A stretch of 47,012 nt of DNA from Planctomycetaceae bacterium (GCA_002723275.1 PBNZ01000003.1:126667-173678); one strand, 5' to 3'; counted from the first letter of the stretch, positions 1 to 9,775 are shown. Made by a program: numbers and translations. The notes: a model not told the origin generated them from the sequence alone.

Positions 1-821
1 TCGGTGTACGCACCGCCGCTCTGCGCCATCTCTTTTGCACCTGCTGCGATGATCGGACTTAGTTCCGATATCAGCCAACCACCCGAGTGCAGTCGCTCCG
101 CACTTTGCTGGAGGAGTTGTTCGAGGATTTCTAGGCCAGTGGGACCGGCAAACAGAGCAGATTCTGGCTCTTGATCGACGACGTCAGTGGGCAGCGTTGA
201 CCGTTCCCCTTCGCCGATGTAAGGCGGATTGGAAACGATGTAATCGAATTTTTGTGTCACATCCACCTCGGCGAATAAGTCACTCTGGATGAATTGGATG
301 CGGTCGGCGACCTGATGCTGATCGGCGTTTTGGCGAGCGACCTGCAACGCCGCCTCTTGAATGTCGATGGCAAGCACCGTCGCGTTGGGAAGGTGTTTCG
401 CGATACAGCAGGCCAGGTTGCCACTGCCGGTTCCCACATCCGCAATATTCAGGGGCGACTCCGAACGATTGGAATCTTTCACGAGGTCGAATAGCTGTAA
501 CAATACGAACTCGGTCTCCGGACGTGGAATCAGCACATCCGAGTTGACTTGGAATTCCATGGAATAGAATTCCCGGACTCCCACGAGATAAGCGACGGGA
601 CTGCCTTCGGCTCGACGCTTAACGAGTTCACGAAATTCCTGTCGCAAGACGTCATCGGCCTCGTCTTTGAAAGCCGTGTAAAGCTCGATCCGCTCACATC
701 CACGAGCATGAGCCAACAGGACTTCAGCATCGAGCCTCGGACTCGAAGAACCGTGTTGCTTTAGATAGTCCGTCGTCCATTCAAGAAGGCGGCCGATCGT
801 CCATGAAGAAGAATCTGACAT
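1..821 (-). CDS. prmC: PrmC, release factor glutamine N5-methyltransferase (partial, C-terminus off the window)
   Basis: Transfers a methyl group from S-adenosylmethionine to the glutamine of the GGQ motif of peptide release factors in the cytoplasm. Reading the minus strand from the ATG at 821 gives an uninterrupted frame to position 1. It has the N-terminal helical domain (residues 1-80), then a Rossmann domain with motif I (DVGTGSGNLA) and the catalytic signature NPPYIGE near residues 195-201, which is diagnostic for N5-glutamine methyltransferases. The last few residues lie outside the window. It follows prfA by 37 nt on the same strand, so enzyme and substrate are probably co-transcribed. 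Function is very secure. Confidence 0.95.
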   Translation of the reverse strand, partial: MSDSSSWTIGRLLEWTTDYLKQHGSSSPRLDAEVLLAHARGCERIELYTAFKDEADDVLRQEFRELVKRRAEGSPVAYLVGVREFYSMEFQVNSDVLIPRPETEFVLLQLFDLVKDSNRSESPLNIADVGTGSGNLACCIAKHLPNATVLAIDIQEAALQVARQNADQHQVADRIQFIQSDLFAEVDVTQKFDYIVSNPPYIGEGERSTLPTDVVDQEPESALFAGPTGLEILEQLLQQSAERLHSGGWLISELSPIIAAGAKEMAQSGGAYT

Positions 822-858
822 GACAGCAGACGGTCCGTCGCGATCACGGGGTGGAGGC

Positions 859-1932
859 CTAGTCGAGTTGGCCCATGGAGGTGCGTAATTCCTGGCGATC
901 GTGTTCAAGGAGCGCTTCGATGACGGGGGCAATAGCTCCTGCGATCACCTGATCTAATTTATAGAGCGTGAAGTTGATACGGTGATCCGTGATGCGATTT
1001 TCCGGGAAATTGTAGGTGCGGATTCGTTGGCTGCGATCTCCGGAACCGATGAGCGTCTTGCGTTGGTCGGCGCGACGTTGCATTTCTTCCTGACGTTTGC
1101 GGTCGTACAACCTCGCCTTCAGTTCACGCAACGCTTTTGTCAGGTTCTTATGCTGACTTTTTTCGTCTTGGCACTGGACGACAATTCCCGATTCGTAGTG
1201 TGTCAGCCGAATAGCCGACTCGGTTTTGTTAACGTGTTGTCCACCCGGCCCGCTGGCGTGGAATTTGTCGATTCGATAATCGTCGGCCTTTAAGTTGATG
1301 TCGACATCCTCTGGCTCCGGCATGACGGCGACTGTGGCTGCGGAAGTGTGGATCCGACCCTTCGTTTCCGTTTCCGGAACTCGTTGAACGCGGTGACCGC
1401 CACTCTCGTATTGCAGTTCGCGGAAAACGCCCTGGCCCTCAATAGACAGGACGATTTCTTTGAAGCCACCGAGCTCCGTCGGGCTGGCACTCATGATCCC
1501 AGTTTTCCAACCTTTGGCTTCGCCGTGCTTTTTGTACATCTGATACAAGTTGCCGGCGAACAAAGCGGCTTCGTCGCCGCCAGTTCCTGCGCGGATTTCC
1601 ATTACGCAACGGGTGCGGTTCGCATCCTCGCCGCCGAGCGTCTGATCCAATAAGTCTTGCCATACCGTTTCGCGTTGATCCTTCAGTTCTGGAATCTCTG
1701 CTTCCGCAAGCTCACTCATCTCTGGGTCATCACTCGCGGCCAGCTCCTTCGCCTCCTCAATCTGACTGTTCAAGTCCTTGAAGTTGCGATAGGTGGTGGC
1801 GAGTTTGGTGAGAGAGCCATGTTCGCGCGCAACGGCGGCGAGTTTCGAGGAGTCCGCGAGGACATCGGGGTCGGACATCTGCTGCTCGAGCGATTCGAAC
1901 CGAGCAAGCTTTTCGTCGAGCATTTCGCGCAT
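859..1932 (-). CDS. prfA: Peptide chain release factor 1
   Basis: Recognises UAA and UAG stop codons in the ribosomal A site and triggers peptidyl-tRNA hydrolysis. The 357 residues match the usual RF1 length (about 360). Visible landmarks are the [15 protein letters not shown] segment (residues ~115-130), the codon-reading PxT-type tripeptide in [14 protein letters not shown], and the [12 protein letters not shown] catalytic loop whose glutamine is methylated by PrmC. The PxT rather than SPF tripeptide separates it from RF2. It is the middle gene of the minus-strand group rpmE-prfA-prmC. The start at 1932 begins MREMLDEKL, like its homologues. Confidence 0.97.
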   Translation of the reverse strand: MREMLDEKLARFESLEQQMSDPDVLADSSKLAAVAREHGSLTKLATTYRNFKDLNSQIEEAKELAASDDPEMSELAEAEIPELKDQRETVWQDLLDQTLGGEDANRTRCVMEIRAGTGGDEAALFAGNLYQMYKKHGEAKGWKTGIMSASPTELGGFKEIVLSIEGQGVFRELQYESGGHRVQRVPETETKGRIHTSAATVAVMPEPEDVDINLKADDYRIDKFHASGPGGQHVNKTESAIRLTHYESGIVVQCQDEKSQHKNLTKALRELKARLYDRKRQEEMQRRADQRKTLIGSGDRSQRIRTYNFPENRITDHRINFTLYKLDQVIAGAIAPVIEALLEHDRQELRTSMGQLD

Positions 1933-2047
1933 GTTAGTTGGCGTTCATGCTGAAGGGAAGTCGAAATGGAAAGCCGTTCACGAAGGAAGCACCGCATACA
2001 GATCGTTCGTGCCCCCACAGGGGAACGGCATGCGGTACCTTGGAGAG

Positions 2048-2290
2048 CTAAGACTTGGACTTCTTCTTGCCTTTTTGCAGGCTTGCATAGCTGCCGCCGG
2101 CGAACTTGTTCTGGAACTTCTCAATACGTCCAGCCGTGTCGACATACTTCAGCTTGCCCGTATAAAACGGATGGCAAGCGTTGCAAATATCGACCTTCAA
2201 TTCCTTGCGGGTACTTCGGGTCTGGAAAGAGTTCCCACAACCGCAGGTGACTGTCGTGTCGAAGTATTCCGGGTGAATGCCGTCTTTCAT
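2048..2290 (-). CDS. rpmE: Ribosomal protein L31, zinc-binding form
   Basis: Component of the large ribosomal subunit near the central protuberance. The start is placed at 2290 ([10 protein letters not shown]), because homologues begin with this segment and a purine-rich GAGGCAGGA lies just upstream; the frame is open 14 codons further upstream. The 80-residue product has C16, C18, C36 and C39, the zinc-ligand set of the C+ form of L31, which also serves as a zinc reserve in many bacteria. A lysine-rich C-terminal tail follows. It is the first gene of the minus-strand run leading into prfA and prmC. Confidence 0.95.
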   Translation of the reverse strand: MKDGIHPEYFDTTVTCGCGNSFQTRSTRKELKVDICNACHPFYTGKLKYVDTAGRIEKFQNKFAGGSYASLQKGKKKSKS

Positions 2291-2776
2291 GGGTTTGATT
2301 CCTGCCTCGTTGACACTGGCCGCTGCGTCCAAGAGCGAGCACTGACTGACTAAATGCGGTATGAAAGTCCCGTATTTTACTTGCGAGAGGGCATCTCGGC
2401 AAGCCGGTCTCAGCCCCGGCGATGACTCGCCGAAATCGACCCATGCCTTTGTCTTCTCGGCCGCAATCGCCTACACCGGCACCATCGCAGCCTGGAAGTG
2501 TCGGGGCAATGACCGTGAGCCTCTAATTTTTCAGCATAGTCGGAAAACACGCTGAGTTTTCACGGTTTTATTTGTGTCGGTCCGTGGTTGCCCCGCCCAC
2601 TTTACGTTCTCTGTGACTTCCGGTTCGGGAAGATGGGAGGTTTGATCTCATGGCCGGTACGACCGGAGACGGGCAAAAACGGACCGTTCTCTCGGTCCTC
2701 GAATAAATCCCGCAGGAGGATCCAGACCATTTTTGTTCATCTCTCCATCGGTCGTCGTCGGAAGGATGAGTACGAT
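2291..2776. other. Non-coding interval upstream of rpmE
   Basis: No convincing reading frame on either strand. The part next to rpmE should hold the rpmE-prfA-prmC promoter, but I see no clear -35/-10 pair. The part next to the methyltransferase gene holds the hairpin listed at 2675-2698. Confidence 0.6.
2675..2698 (-). terminator. Probable Rho-independent terminator of the 2777-3652 methyltransferase
   Basis: On the minus strand GGACCG and CGGTCC form a 6-bp stem around an AGAGAA loop, followed directly by GTTTTTG. It lies about 80 nt after the stop of the methyltransferase on the same strand. The stem is short, so confidence is moderate. Confidence 0.5.
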
Positions 2777-3652
2777 TCAAGGCTTGACCGCTTTGACGAG
2801 ATAATAGTCGACGTCCATGCGCGCCATCGTGGGAATAAACAACGATAATTGGTAGGAAGGATGTTGCCATGGTCGAGGTAAAAAATGGATCCATTTAGCA
2901 TGTTTCGCATATCGTTGGTTTGGCCAAATGCAGATGTGTTGAGAAATCTTTTTGATTTCGATCTCAATAAAACCTGCCGTTTTCAATTTCTCCCGATACA
3001 CATCGATCGAATAGTTGTTTGCTGAAGGCTTTTGTTCCTGATTTTTACCAACCTGAAAATGATAGGCGAGTCGTCGAAGACGATGCAGGATACGGCTTTC
3101 CCAGATCGCGTTCGGAACCTTAGGTGAAATCCATTTTGTTCCGCTAACAATATCAGCAAGCGCCAAAGTGCCGCCGGGTTTCAAAAGCCGAAATGCTTCC
3201 TGGAAAAACTTCTCACGAGTTTGATAGTGGAATGCACTTTCAAGAGACAGGACTTTGTCCGCGCACATTCCTTCGAGCTTTGTGTCCACGGCGTCGGCGA
3301 CGGAGAATTGAATGGCGTTTCTGGTCTCGGCATCGGCGTGTTCAAGCAATTCTGAGGCTTGCCTGATTTGATTGGGCGAAATGTTGATGGCGTGGATTTT
3401 GATGCCTGGAAAACAGGTTGCGAAAAAGATGTCCTGCAATCCAAAGCCACAGCCGACGTCAATCACGTAATCGCCTTGTTGGAGATCTGCGGTCTTTGCC
3501 AGCTGATTGGCAAGATTCTCGCATTGCTCTGAATAGGTCTGCTCAGCGAAAGCATTGGGGGATTCGCTGTAGCCCAGATTCATCCATCGAGCTTTCCCTG
3601 GGTAGATGGCATCGTAGTCAGGATCGAGGGGGGGATGCGATCCACCTGCCAT
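2777..3652 (-). CDS. Class I SAM-dependent methyltransferase (EryG/UbiE-like, small-molecule)
   Basis: Predicted to transfer a methyl group from S-adenosylmethionine to a small molecule or lipid; the substrate cannot be told. The 291-residue product has motif I VIDVGCGFG (residues 63-71), acidic and motif-II segments further on, and LLKPGGTLALADIV as the post-core strand. An N-terminal RWMNLGYSE segment resembles that of EryG-like and mycobacterial lipid O-methyltransferases. The C-terminal third is basic and aromatic. The ATG at 3652 has an upstream AAAGGTG. It stands alone on the minus strand with a hairpin terminator downstream. Family assignment is strong, specificity unknown. Confidence 0.85.
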   Translation of the reverse strand: MAGGSHPPLDPDYDAIYPGKARWMNLGYSESPNAFAEQTYSEQCENLANQLAKTADLQQGDYVIDVGCGFGLQDIFFATCFPGIKIHAINISPNQIRQASELLEHADAETRNAIQFSVADAVDTKLEGMCADKVLSLESAFHYQTREKFFQEAFRLLKPGGTLALADIVSGTKWISPKVPNAIWESRILHRLRRLAYHFQVGKNQEQKPSANNYSIDVYREKLKTAGFIEIEIKKISQHICIWPNQRYAKHAKWIHFLPRPWQHPSYQLSLFIPTMARMDVDYYLVKAVKP

Positions 3653-4347
3653 CTGAAATCACCTTTCTCAAAATTACTTTGGTTTTTGCTTGTGGCTGTT
3701 CGCCAAAAACAATGGTTGGAGTTCAAGGTTAGACGTTGTGGGGTATCTCTTGCTGCGTGATTTAATTGAACGTCACGAACCTCAAGACCAAATAAAGTAT
3801 CAGATTGAAAAAACAACCATCGACTTATAGCACATATACATTGTACATGCACAATGTGTAATGGATTTCATCAAAGCGATCTAATTGATATCTCGAATCA
3901 CCACGCATGAACCCTGAAAATGAAGTCGTGGGCAAAGATAAGTGCCAGGCACCACCACACGAGTATTGCCAGATTGATGACCACACACCATTCCAAGAAG
4001 GCCTGAAGATTTCCAGAGGATTGAGTGGTGTTCGTGGTATTGGATCACACTTTCGTTTTCCGGAATTGCTTTCGTCTTCCGAAATTAACAGCGTGCTAAT
4101 TGTATTCTTTCCCTTTGAGAAACGACACGGATAACTCGCATGTTGAAGGTGATCGTAACGTCGTCGGCTAATCGACGGGGTCGCGAAGAGAGCTTGCGAA
4201 AAACAACGGTCGACGCAAAGCGTCGACCGTTGGCTCCTTCTGACGATAGTCAAATGTTATCGCGGCGAAACATCGTGACTAGATTGGATGGGCTAGACTC
4301 ACTCTCTAAATTGGTTTCGCGAGTCCAGGTATTTAATATCAAGTGGA
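3653..4347. other. Non-coding interval between methyltransferase and repeat protein genes
   Basis: About 700 nt with no credible gene on either strand; short open frames show no recognisable domain. The only clear structure is the perfect hairpin at 4199-4232, which belongs to the gene at 4348-5097. Confidence 0.6.
4199..4232 (-). terminator. Rho-independent terminator of the 4348-5097 gene
   Basis: A perfect inverted repeat (CAACGGTCGACG and its complement, 12 bp, extendable to 13 bp with an AAA/TTT loop). On the minus strand it is followed at once by TTTTT. It lies about 115 nt downstream of the stop of the minus-strand gene ending at 4348. Confidence 0.75.
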
Positions 4348-5097
4348 CTATGCAGATTGTTGATCGAGTTTTTCACTTAGTTGCTCGATCGATTTTTGGA
4401 TTTGACGGATTTCTTTTCGCAGGTCGCTGCCGCCTTTTTTCTTCCGCGGCGGCTTGTTATTTAGTGAGCGTCCCTTCTGTTGAGCTCCGCGATCTTTGCG
4501 TGCAAGCCCCTTTGAACGTTCTTTTATCTTTTCTCGAAACTCATTCACTTTTTCGCTGTCGCCGTTAAAGCGGCGAGCCATCATCGCACGCATGCGTTCT
4601 CGTTGCTCTTCACTGATCTGACCCTTAGGGCCCGGGCCAGACGGTCCGCGACGATTCGGGCGATCGCTTCGAGCCCGCGGGGGAGCTCCGCGATCTTTGC
4701 GTGCCTGCCCCTTCGAACGTTCTTTTATCTTTTCTCGAAACTCATTCACTTTTTCGCTGTCGCCGTTGAAGCGACGAGCCATCATCGCACGCATGCGTTC
4801 TCGTTGCTCTTCACTGATCGGACCCCTGAAGCCGGGACCAGGAGGCCCGCCAGGACCGCGACGACCGGAAGCGTCAGGGCCACGGCGACTACGACGACCG
4901 TCCGGCCGGGCTCTCTGTTCTTGGTCATCATCGGATACAAGTTGCGTTGACGTTTCGTCTGAGGTGATAGATGTCTCGATCGGCTCCTGATTGAGGGCGT
5001 CGTCGGGTGCGATGAAGTTGGATTCATCGGCGTGAGTCACAGCGGCAATCATCGTAAAGGCCGCAACAGCGAGACCACTCATGACTTTACTTTTCAT
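4348..5097 (-). CDS. Secreted Arg/Pro/Gly-rich protein with a 67-residue tandem duplication
   Basis: No known family recognised. A signal peptide (MKSKVMSGLAVAAFTMIAAV, cleavage probably after THA at residues 21-23) is followed by an acidic stretch. Next comes a basic RRGPGGPPGPGFRGP-like linker and then two near-identical 67-residue units, each starting ISEEQRERMRAMMARRF and ending in an Arg/Gly/Pro-rich linker. The C-terminus (SDLRKEIRQIQKSIEQLSEKL) is a predicted coiled coil. Each unit combines a charged helix with a disordered collagen-like linker. GGAAG precedes the ATG at 5097. The protein is probably periplasmic or exported; its function is unknown. Confidence 0.8.
   Translation of the reverse strand: MKSKVMSGLAVAAFTMIAAVTHADESNFIAPDDALNQEPIETSITSDETSTQLVSDDDQEQRARPDGRRSRRGPDASGRRGPGGPPGPGFRGPISEEQRERMRAMMARRFNGDSEKVNEFREKIKERSKGQARKDRGAPPRARSDRPNRRGPSGPGPKGQISEEQRERMRAMMARRFNGDSEKVNEFREKIKERSKGLARKDRGAQQKGRSLNNKPPRKKKGGSDLRKEIRQIQKSIEQLSEKLDQQSA
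4482..4836 (-). repeat. Intragenic direct repeat, 201-nt period
   Basis: The segment starting GAGCTCCGCGATCTTTGCG at 4482 recurs at 4683. Each copy runs about 150 nt with high identity, including CATCATCGCACGCATGCG. The in-frame 201-nt period encodes the 67-residue duplicated unit. High nucleotide identity suggests recent duplication or ongoing homogenisation. Confidence 0.85.
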
Positions 5098-5278
5098 TTT
5101 CTCAGCTTCCTTGAAGGGTGATCGGCGGGGGGTCCTGACAATGCCTCTTCAGCATCGCCGAACCTTGTGAATCGCGAATTACATGGGCTTTCTTGTCGCG
5201 ATGATTACTAAAACACCGATGGGCTGAGAGAGTTTCGGTCCACCTCGTACTTTTTTGAGATCACTCGGTAGCCAGCAT

Positions 5279-6412
5279 TTAACGTCGTAGTGGCGTTGAG
5301 GTCGCTACGGCCCAAGGAACAAAGATCATGAGAGGGATCCAGGCGGCTTGAGCGGGTGCCACCAGATAGTTTGAACCCATGCTGTGTGACACAAGCGTCA
5401 CCACAAAGAAAATAGCGACGATCGCGACACAAGATCCCGCGGCAACAAAGATATTTCGACTCTCTTTGGCAAGCACGACAGGAAGTCCGAGAAACAAAAG
5501 GGTCAAATCGAGCAGCGGTTGCATCAAGCGGGAGTGTACGGCAACTCGCACGTCGGCACCGAAATCCAAGCTTGGATTGTAGAGTCCCGCAATCAAATCT
5601 CCCGTCGAGGCAAATTGTCGCCAGGATCTCCCCCCGGTCAGTTGTCCAAACGTGACCTCGCTCACAACAAAACATTCGTTGGGTTTGAGCCAAGGTGAAT
5701 TTTTGCGTGTGTGAATGATGATGCGTCCGTCGTGGCGCACACTGTCCAGTTCGTCAATGTTTTCCGGGATTGTGACGCCACTCAATAAATAACCGGCTGA
5801 ATGATCTGGCGTTGCACTTTGTCGGGAACCCGTCTTCGCGATCAACTGCCGACTAAAATAAGACATTCGTAGAGGCAAGCGGAAGGTTGGCTTTGATATT
5901 CGTTTTCCGTTTTCGAGACCACTGTCACCATCAATTAAAATGCTGGTCATGTGATCAAAGCTTGGCGTCAGTGGTGTTGCGACGTCGTTGGTCCAATCAC
6001 GGATGCTGCGACCGAGTTCTTCTCGGAATTTTGGAATGATGGCTTCTCGATTAATAGCAGCCAAGATCGTCACCAAAATCACGCCGATGAAAACCGGTCG
6101 CAAGATTCGCCATCGCGAGATGCCCGCTGCCATGAGGGCCGTCATCTCGTTGTGACGTTGGAGCCAAGTCACCGCGAAGATCGCCGAGATTAATGCGACG
6201 ATTCGTCCGATCAAATCAAAGAACCATGGCACTCGCAGCGCGTAATATCGCCCGATCGTCTTGAAAATACCCCCATGCTCGTCGGCGGCATCGATGAATT
6301 CATTCAAGTGCCCAACGAAATCTCCGACGACGTAGATTCCCGTCAGACATAGGAAACACAGAACGAATACTCGTGCGAAGAGAAAGAATACGTAGCGATC
6401 GATCAAACGCAT
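5279..6412 (-). CDS. LptF/LptG family permease (YjgP/YjgQ)
   Basis: Predicted inner-membrane subunit of the LptB2FG exporter, which lifts lipopolysaccharide out of the membrane towards the periplasmic bridge. The 377 residues show the family layout: membrane helices near residues 8-30, 55-80 and 95-117, then a large periplasmic domain, then C-terminal helices from about 290. The cytoplasmic coupling segment RHNEMTALMAAGISRWRIL is characteristic. The ATG at 6412 starts MRLIDRYVFF, as in relatives. No partner permease or LptB ATPase is adjacent, so whether it is F or G cannot be decided. Confidence 0.85.
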   Translation of the reverse strand: MRLIDRYVFFLFARVFVLCFLCLTGIYVVGDFVGHLNEFIDAADEHGGIFKTIGRYYALRVPWFFDLIGRIVALISAIFAVTWLQRHNEMTALMAAGISRWRILRPVFIGVILVTILAAINREAIIPKFREELGRSIRDWTNDVATPLTPSFDHMTSILIDGDSGLENGKRISKPTFRLPLRMSYFSRQLIAKTGSRQSATPDHSAGYLLSGVTIPENIDELDSVRHDGRIIIHTRKNSPWLKPNECFVVSEVTFGQLTGGRSWRQFASTGDLIAGLYNPSLDFGADVRVAVHSRLMQPLLDLTLLFLGLPVVLAKESRNIFVAAGSCVAIVAIFFVVTLVSHSMGSNYLVAPAQAAWIPLMIFVPWAVATSTPLRR

Positions 6413-6484
6413 GTGATTCCGTTCCCGTCAAAGAAACTCGACTGTCCGCCAACTGCCGTCCTTGGTCGTTCGCAGTGTTGACGC

Positions 6485-7780
6485 TTATCTATCCGTGACA
6501 TCTCGAATCGCTCGCCCCAATGCTTCAACTCCCTGAGCGATTCGTTTGGGGGTCTGGACGCCAAAACTTAATCGGAGAGTGTTCTTGCGAATCGGGACTC
6601 CCGAGTCGGCAAAACAAAATTCTCCCGGGACGTACAGGACTCCTTCTTCCATTGCTCGCTCAAATAATGCACTCCCCAATCCAGCATCCACTTCCTGAGG
6701 TAACTCGACCCAAACGTAAAGCCCACCATCAGGGCGAATCCAATGAACATCTGCTAGCGGAGCTAGCCATCGATCGGCTGCCTCAAGCATACTTTCGAGC
6801 TTCGTACGATAAACGCCACGAATCTGTTCAATGTGTTCGTCGAGCAATCCTACCTGAATCACGTGGTGCATTAAATGTTGATTGAGGTTCGGACTTCCGA
6901 AATCGATGTTTCCTTTTTGGTTGCAGACAGCTGCTACTAGGCTTTCGGGTAGAATACCCCAGCCAACGCGAATGCCAGGGGAGAAGGATTTGGAAAAAGT
7001 ACCCGTTGAGATCACATGCTGGCGTGATTCATCAAAGTGTAACAGGCTGGGTTGGTCGTCATTTTCGTACCGTAATTCACGGTAAGCCATGTCATCGAGG
7101 ATGTAGATGGGATAATCGACCGAGAAGCGATGGCAGACTTCGACGAGTTGCTGGCGTCGCTCGTAGGCCAGCGAAACTCCCCGAGGATTGTCGTAATAAC
7201 TCACCACATAAACTGCTTTCACCCGTGATAATTCTCCGCGACGACGCCAGAATTCCAGACGATCGGCGAGAGCCTCAGGGATCATGCCGTGCTCATCGGA
7301 CTCGATCCCTTCCGCTTGGACATCGAGATTCTTCAGGGTTCCCATGAAGACAAAATAAGTCGGAGAACTGCATGGAACGATATCACCCGGGTCGAGCAGG
7401 GTTTCGGCCACAAGGTGCAAGAGTTGATTGCTGCCGGCAGTCATCACCATGCGGTCGATATTCAAAGTCGGATCATCGGAAAGCTGATCTTGGTGCTTCA
7501 AGCGATCGAGAATGGCATCACGTAGGGGGGGGTAACCAGAGGTTGTTCCGTATTGGAGTGCTTGTTGCATCGCCGATTCATCAGCGGTCAATCTACGCAT
7601 CGCCTCCTGCGTCTCTTCGCAGGGAAGCGATTCTTGGTCGACGAATCCGGCCGCCAGTGAAATCAAGGAGGGGTTCGCCAACGCTTTGGACATCAAGTCG
7701 CTGATCGGTTGCCCGTACGACAGGATTGCTCGTCGGCTGAGTTTTTGAATGCGATTCGAACGCATTGATTTGTCTTTCAT
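6485..7780 (-). CDS. PLP-dependent aminotransferase, class I/II fold (2-aminoadipate/LysN-like)
   Basis: Cytoplasmic fold-type I aminotransferase that would move an amino group between an amino acid and a 2-oxoacid through pyridoxal phosphate. Visible residues are Asn198 in YYDNPRG, Asp229/230 in ILDDMAYREL, the Schiff-base Lys264 in STGTFSKSFSPGIRVGW, and a C-terminal LRLSFG with the carboxylate-binding arginine. Length (431) and the N-terminal LISLAAGFVDQESLP match the MocR-aminotransferase/LysN group. Translation may begin at 7780 or at the second Met (7765). Substrate is not assignable from sequence. Confidence 0.88.
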   Translation of the reverse strand: MKDKSMRSNRIQKLSRRAILSYGQPISDLMSKALANPSLISLAAGFVDQESLPCEETQEAMRRLTADESAMQQALQYGTTSGYPPLRDAILDRLKHQDQLSDDPTLNIDRMVMTAGSNQLLHLVAETLLDPGDIVPCSSPTYFVFMGTLKNLDVQAEGIESDEHGMIPEALADRLEFWRRRGELSRVKAVYVVSYYDNPRGVSLAYERRQQLVEVCHRFSVDYPIYILDDMAYRELRYENDDQPSLLHFDESRQHVISTGTFSKSFSPGIRVGWGILPESLVAAVCNQKGNIDFGSPNLNQHLMHHVIQVGLLDEHIEQIRGVYRTKLESMLEAADRWLAPLADVHWIRPDGGLYVWVELPQEVDAGLGSALFERAMEEGVLYVPGEFCFADSGVPIRKNTLRLSFGVQTPKRIAQGVEALGRAIRDVTDR

Positions 7781-7925
7781 CGAGACTGGATCGCCTATTT
7801 CTATCGTTTTCTAACGGGGGTCAGTCCCGATCGGTTCTGGTGGCCCGATCGTGAGTGAATGGTTTGTGATTGAGTCATTGTCATTAAGATGATGGGAGAG
7901 TTTAGCCGGATAAAGGTTCACTCAA

Positions 7926-8744
7926 GTGACCAAGCGTACAAAGTTCGCTACCTCATGTCGCTCTCAATCTGTTTTTGGGGGCAATCGATATCGGTGCGAG
8001 GCGGTGTGGACCGCCGTCATGGATTTGCTTTTTCCACCTTGTTGCACGTTCTGCGATGATCCGTTGCCGGATGGTTCCGTGCCTCATTTTTTATGTGCTC
8101 CTTGTAAGCAGCTCTTGAACCAGGAAACTCTGTGGTCAGGAAAAAACAACGAAATCTGCGAGCGGTGTGGTTGGCGGATGAGTCCAGGGGAATGTTCTCG
8201 CGCCAAGTGTCCTAGTTGTGGCAGTGTTCCGCCATTTCTGCACCGAGTCTTTTTTGTGGGACGCTATCAGGACGAATTGCGTCAGGCGGTGATTCGAGCA
8301 AAACGGCCCGCCGAACATCCGCTTGCGGCTAGCCTCGGCGGCCTCCTGGCCGAAAAAATGATAGAAACGGGTCCTTCGTTTCGTGTGGATATTGCGGTGC
8401 CCATTCCCAAGTTTTGGACTAAACGAATTGTAAAGGGGGCGAATACGGCGGAAGTACTGGTTGAGGCGATTGGCCGGAGGTTAGCCGTGCGGACTGCACC
8501 GGCAGCACTGGCCGCGCGGCGTCGCACACGAAAACAGGGTCTTCTTCGTAAATCTCAGCGAGATGCCAATGTGCGCGGATCCATGGTTGTTCGCGCGGGC
8601 TACGATTTTCATGCAACTCATGTTCTCGTCGTCGATGACATTATGACGACAGGTGCGACTGCCAGGGAGGCGGCCCGGGTACTTTGCAAATGTGGTGCCG
8701 CTGCGGTTTCCTTGGCGGTGATCGCTCGTGCAGCACAGGAATGA
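7926..8744 (+). CDS. ComF family phosphoribosyltransferase-like protein
   Basis: ComF proteins support DNA uptake in competent bacteria; in non-competent lineages their role is uncertain. The N-terminal half has four cysteine pairs (CTFC, CAPC, CERC, CPSC; residues 40-98) forming zinc knuckles. The C-terminal half has a type I phosphoribosyltransferase fold with the PRPP loop LVVDDIMTTGAT (residues 234-245). The GTG at 7926 has AAAGG upstream. An ATG at 8019 (MDLLFPPC) would match the usual ComF N-terminus, so the true start is open. It is divergent from the aminotransferase gene. Confidence 0.88.
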   Translation: MTKRTKFATSCRSQSVFGGNRYRCEAVWTAVMDLLFPPCCTFCDDPLPDGSVPHFLCAPCKQLLNQETLWSGKNNEICERCGWRMSPGECSRAKCPSCGSVPPFLHRVFFVGRYQDELRQAVIRAKRPAEHPLAASLGGLLAEKMIETGPSFRVDIAVPIPKFWTKRIVKGANTAEVLVEAIGRRLAVRTAPAALAARRRTRKQGLLRKSQRDANVRGSMVVRAGYDFHATHVLVVDDIMTTGATAREAARVLCKCGAAAVSLAVIARAAQE

Positions 8745-8800
8745 CCGCGTGTCGCACCGGAATGATTGCTCGAGGTTATCGAGTGAATTAATGAGGTTTC

Positions 8801-9775
8801 ATGATGAACAGTCGATTCACGAAGTCTACCTATCTGCAACGCCCCTTTCGCCGTTCGGTTTTGCGGGGTCTCGCGGTGGTTCTGCCTCCGCTTCTGACCA
8901 TTGTGATTCTGCTGTGGTTACTCAATACGATTCAGGATTATGTCCTTTCGCCGATCGAGGTCGCCGCAAAACATACCATCACCTGGTTTGAGGATGAGAC
9001 GTTAACCTCCGTTCCAACAGGAGCGATTCTGATTGAGCCGGAAGGCAGCCCGGATCAACAGTTCCAGTACAATGGGCAAGACTTTGTATCCATCGGGAAT
9101 AACCAGTGGATCCCCGTCTCGGTTTTTCAGCGGGTTTATCAAGATCCTGGCTTGCAGATCCCGGAGACTAGTCAGGGATTTTACCATCGCTATGTTGAGT
9201 TGAAGTATCTGAAACGCTCGATCGTACTTCCGATCTTCATCTCGATTTTCGTCCTGCTGTTGTACTTCCTGGGGCGATTTCTGGCCTATGGATTAGGTCG
9301 CTTTATGTACAACGCGATGGAGGCGATTATTAGCCGGTTGCCCATCATCCGCACCGTCTATACGTCGGTGAAAAAGGTAACGGATTTTGTATTCAGTGAA
9401 AACGAAATGCAATTCAGGCGAGTGGTGGCCGTTGAATATCCCCGTCGGGGAATGTGGTCGCTCGGTTTTGTGACCGGAGATGGGATGCTGGGGATCGCGG
9501 ATACGGCGGGTGAGCCTGTGATGAGTGTGCTGATGCCGACCTCCCCAATGCCGGCCACAGGTTTTACAATTACGGTTCGCAAGAGCGAAGCCGTCGATCT
9601 GGATATTACCATCGATCAAGCCCTGCAATTTATCGTGAGTTGTGGCGTTGTTGTTCCTCCGACTCAACAACATCCACATCGAATTGACGAAACCGTCAGA
9701 CATTCGGTGGCCCAGCACCTCGCGGCAAATCAGGGCCATTCTTTGGGAAGTCCGACGGTTGGTGAGCAGGTTTAA
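8801..9775 (+). CDS. DUF502 family membrane protein
   Basis: Member of the DUF502 family of inner-membrane proteins with unknown biochemical role. Two hydrophobic helices are clear (about residues 22-44 and 152-178), separated by a soluble segment. The conserved core follows the second helix, with IPIIRTVYTSVKKV-like, VEYPRRGMWSLGFVTG and VLMPTSPMPATGFT stretches, all typical of the family. A His/Gln-rich tail ends the protein. Start is one of the adjacent Met codons at 8801/8804. It lies 56 nt after comF on the same strand. Confidence 0.85.
   Translation: MMNSRFTKSTYLQRPFRRSVLRGLAVVLPPLLTIVILLWLLNTIQDYVLSPIEVAAKHTITWFEDETLTSVPTGAILIEPEGSPDQQFQYNGQDFVSIGNNQWIPVSVFQRVYQDPGLQIPETSQGFYHRYVELKYLKRSIVLPIFISIFVLLLYFLGRFLAYGLGRFMYNAMEAIISRLPIIRTVYTSVKKVTDFVFSENEMQFRRVVAVEYPRRGMWSLGFVTGDGMLGIADTAGEPVMSVLMPTSPMPATGFTITVRKSEAVDLDITIDQALQFIVSCGVVVPPTQQHPHRIDETVRHSVAQHLAANQGHSLGSPTVGEQV

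Noticed and set aside
1793-2353. 186-codon plus-strand frame over prfA and rpmE
   Set aside because: Antisense to two certain genes; cysteine- and arginine-rich composition typical of shadows.
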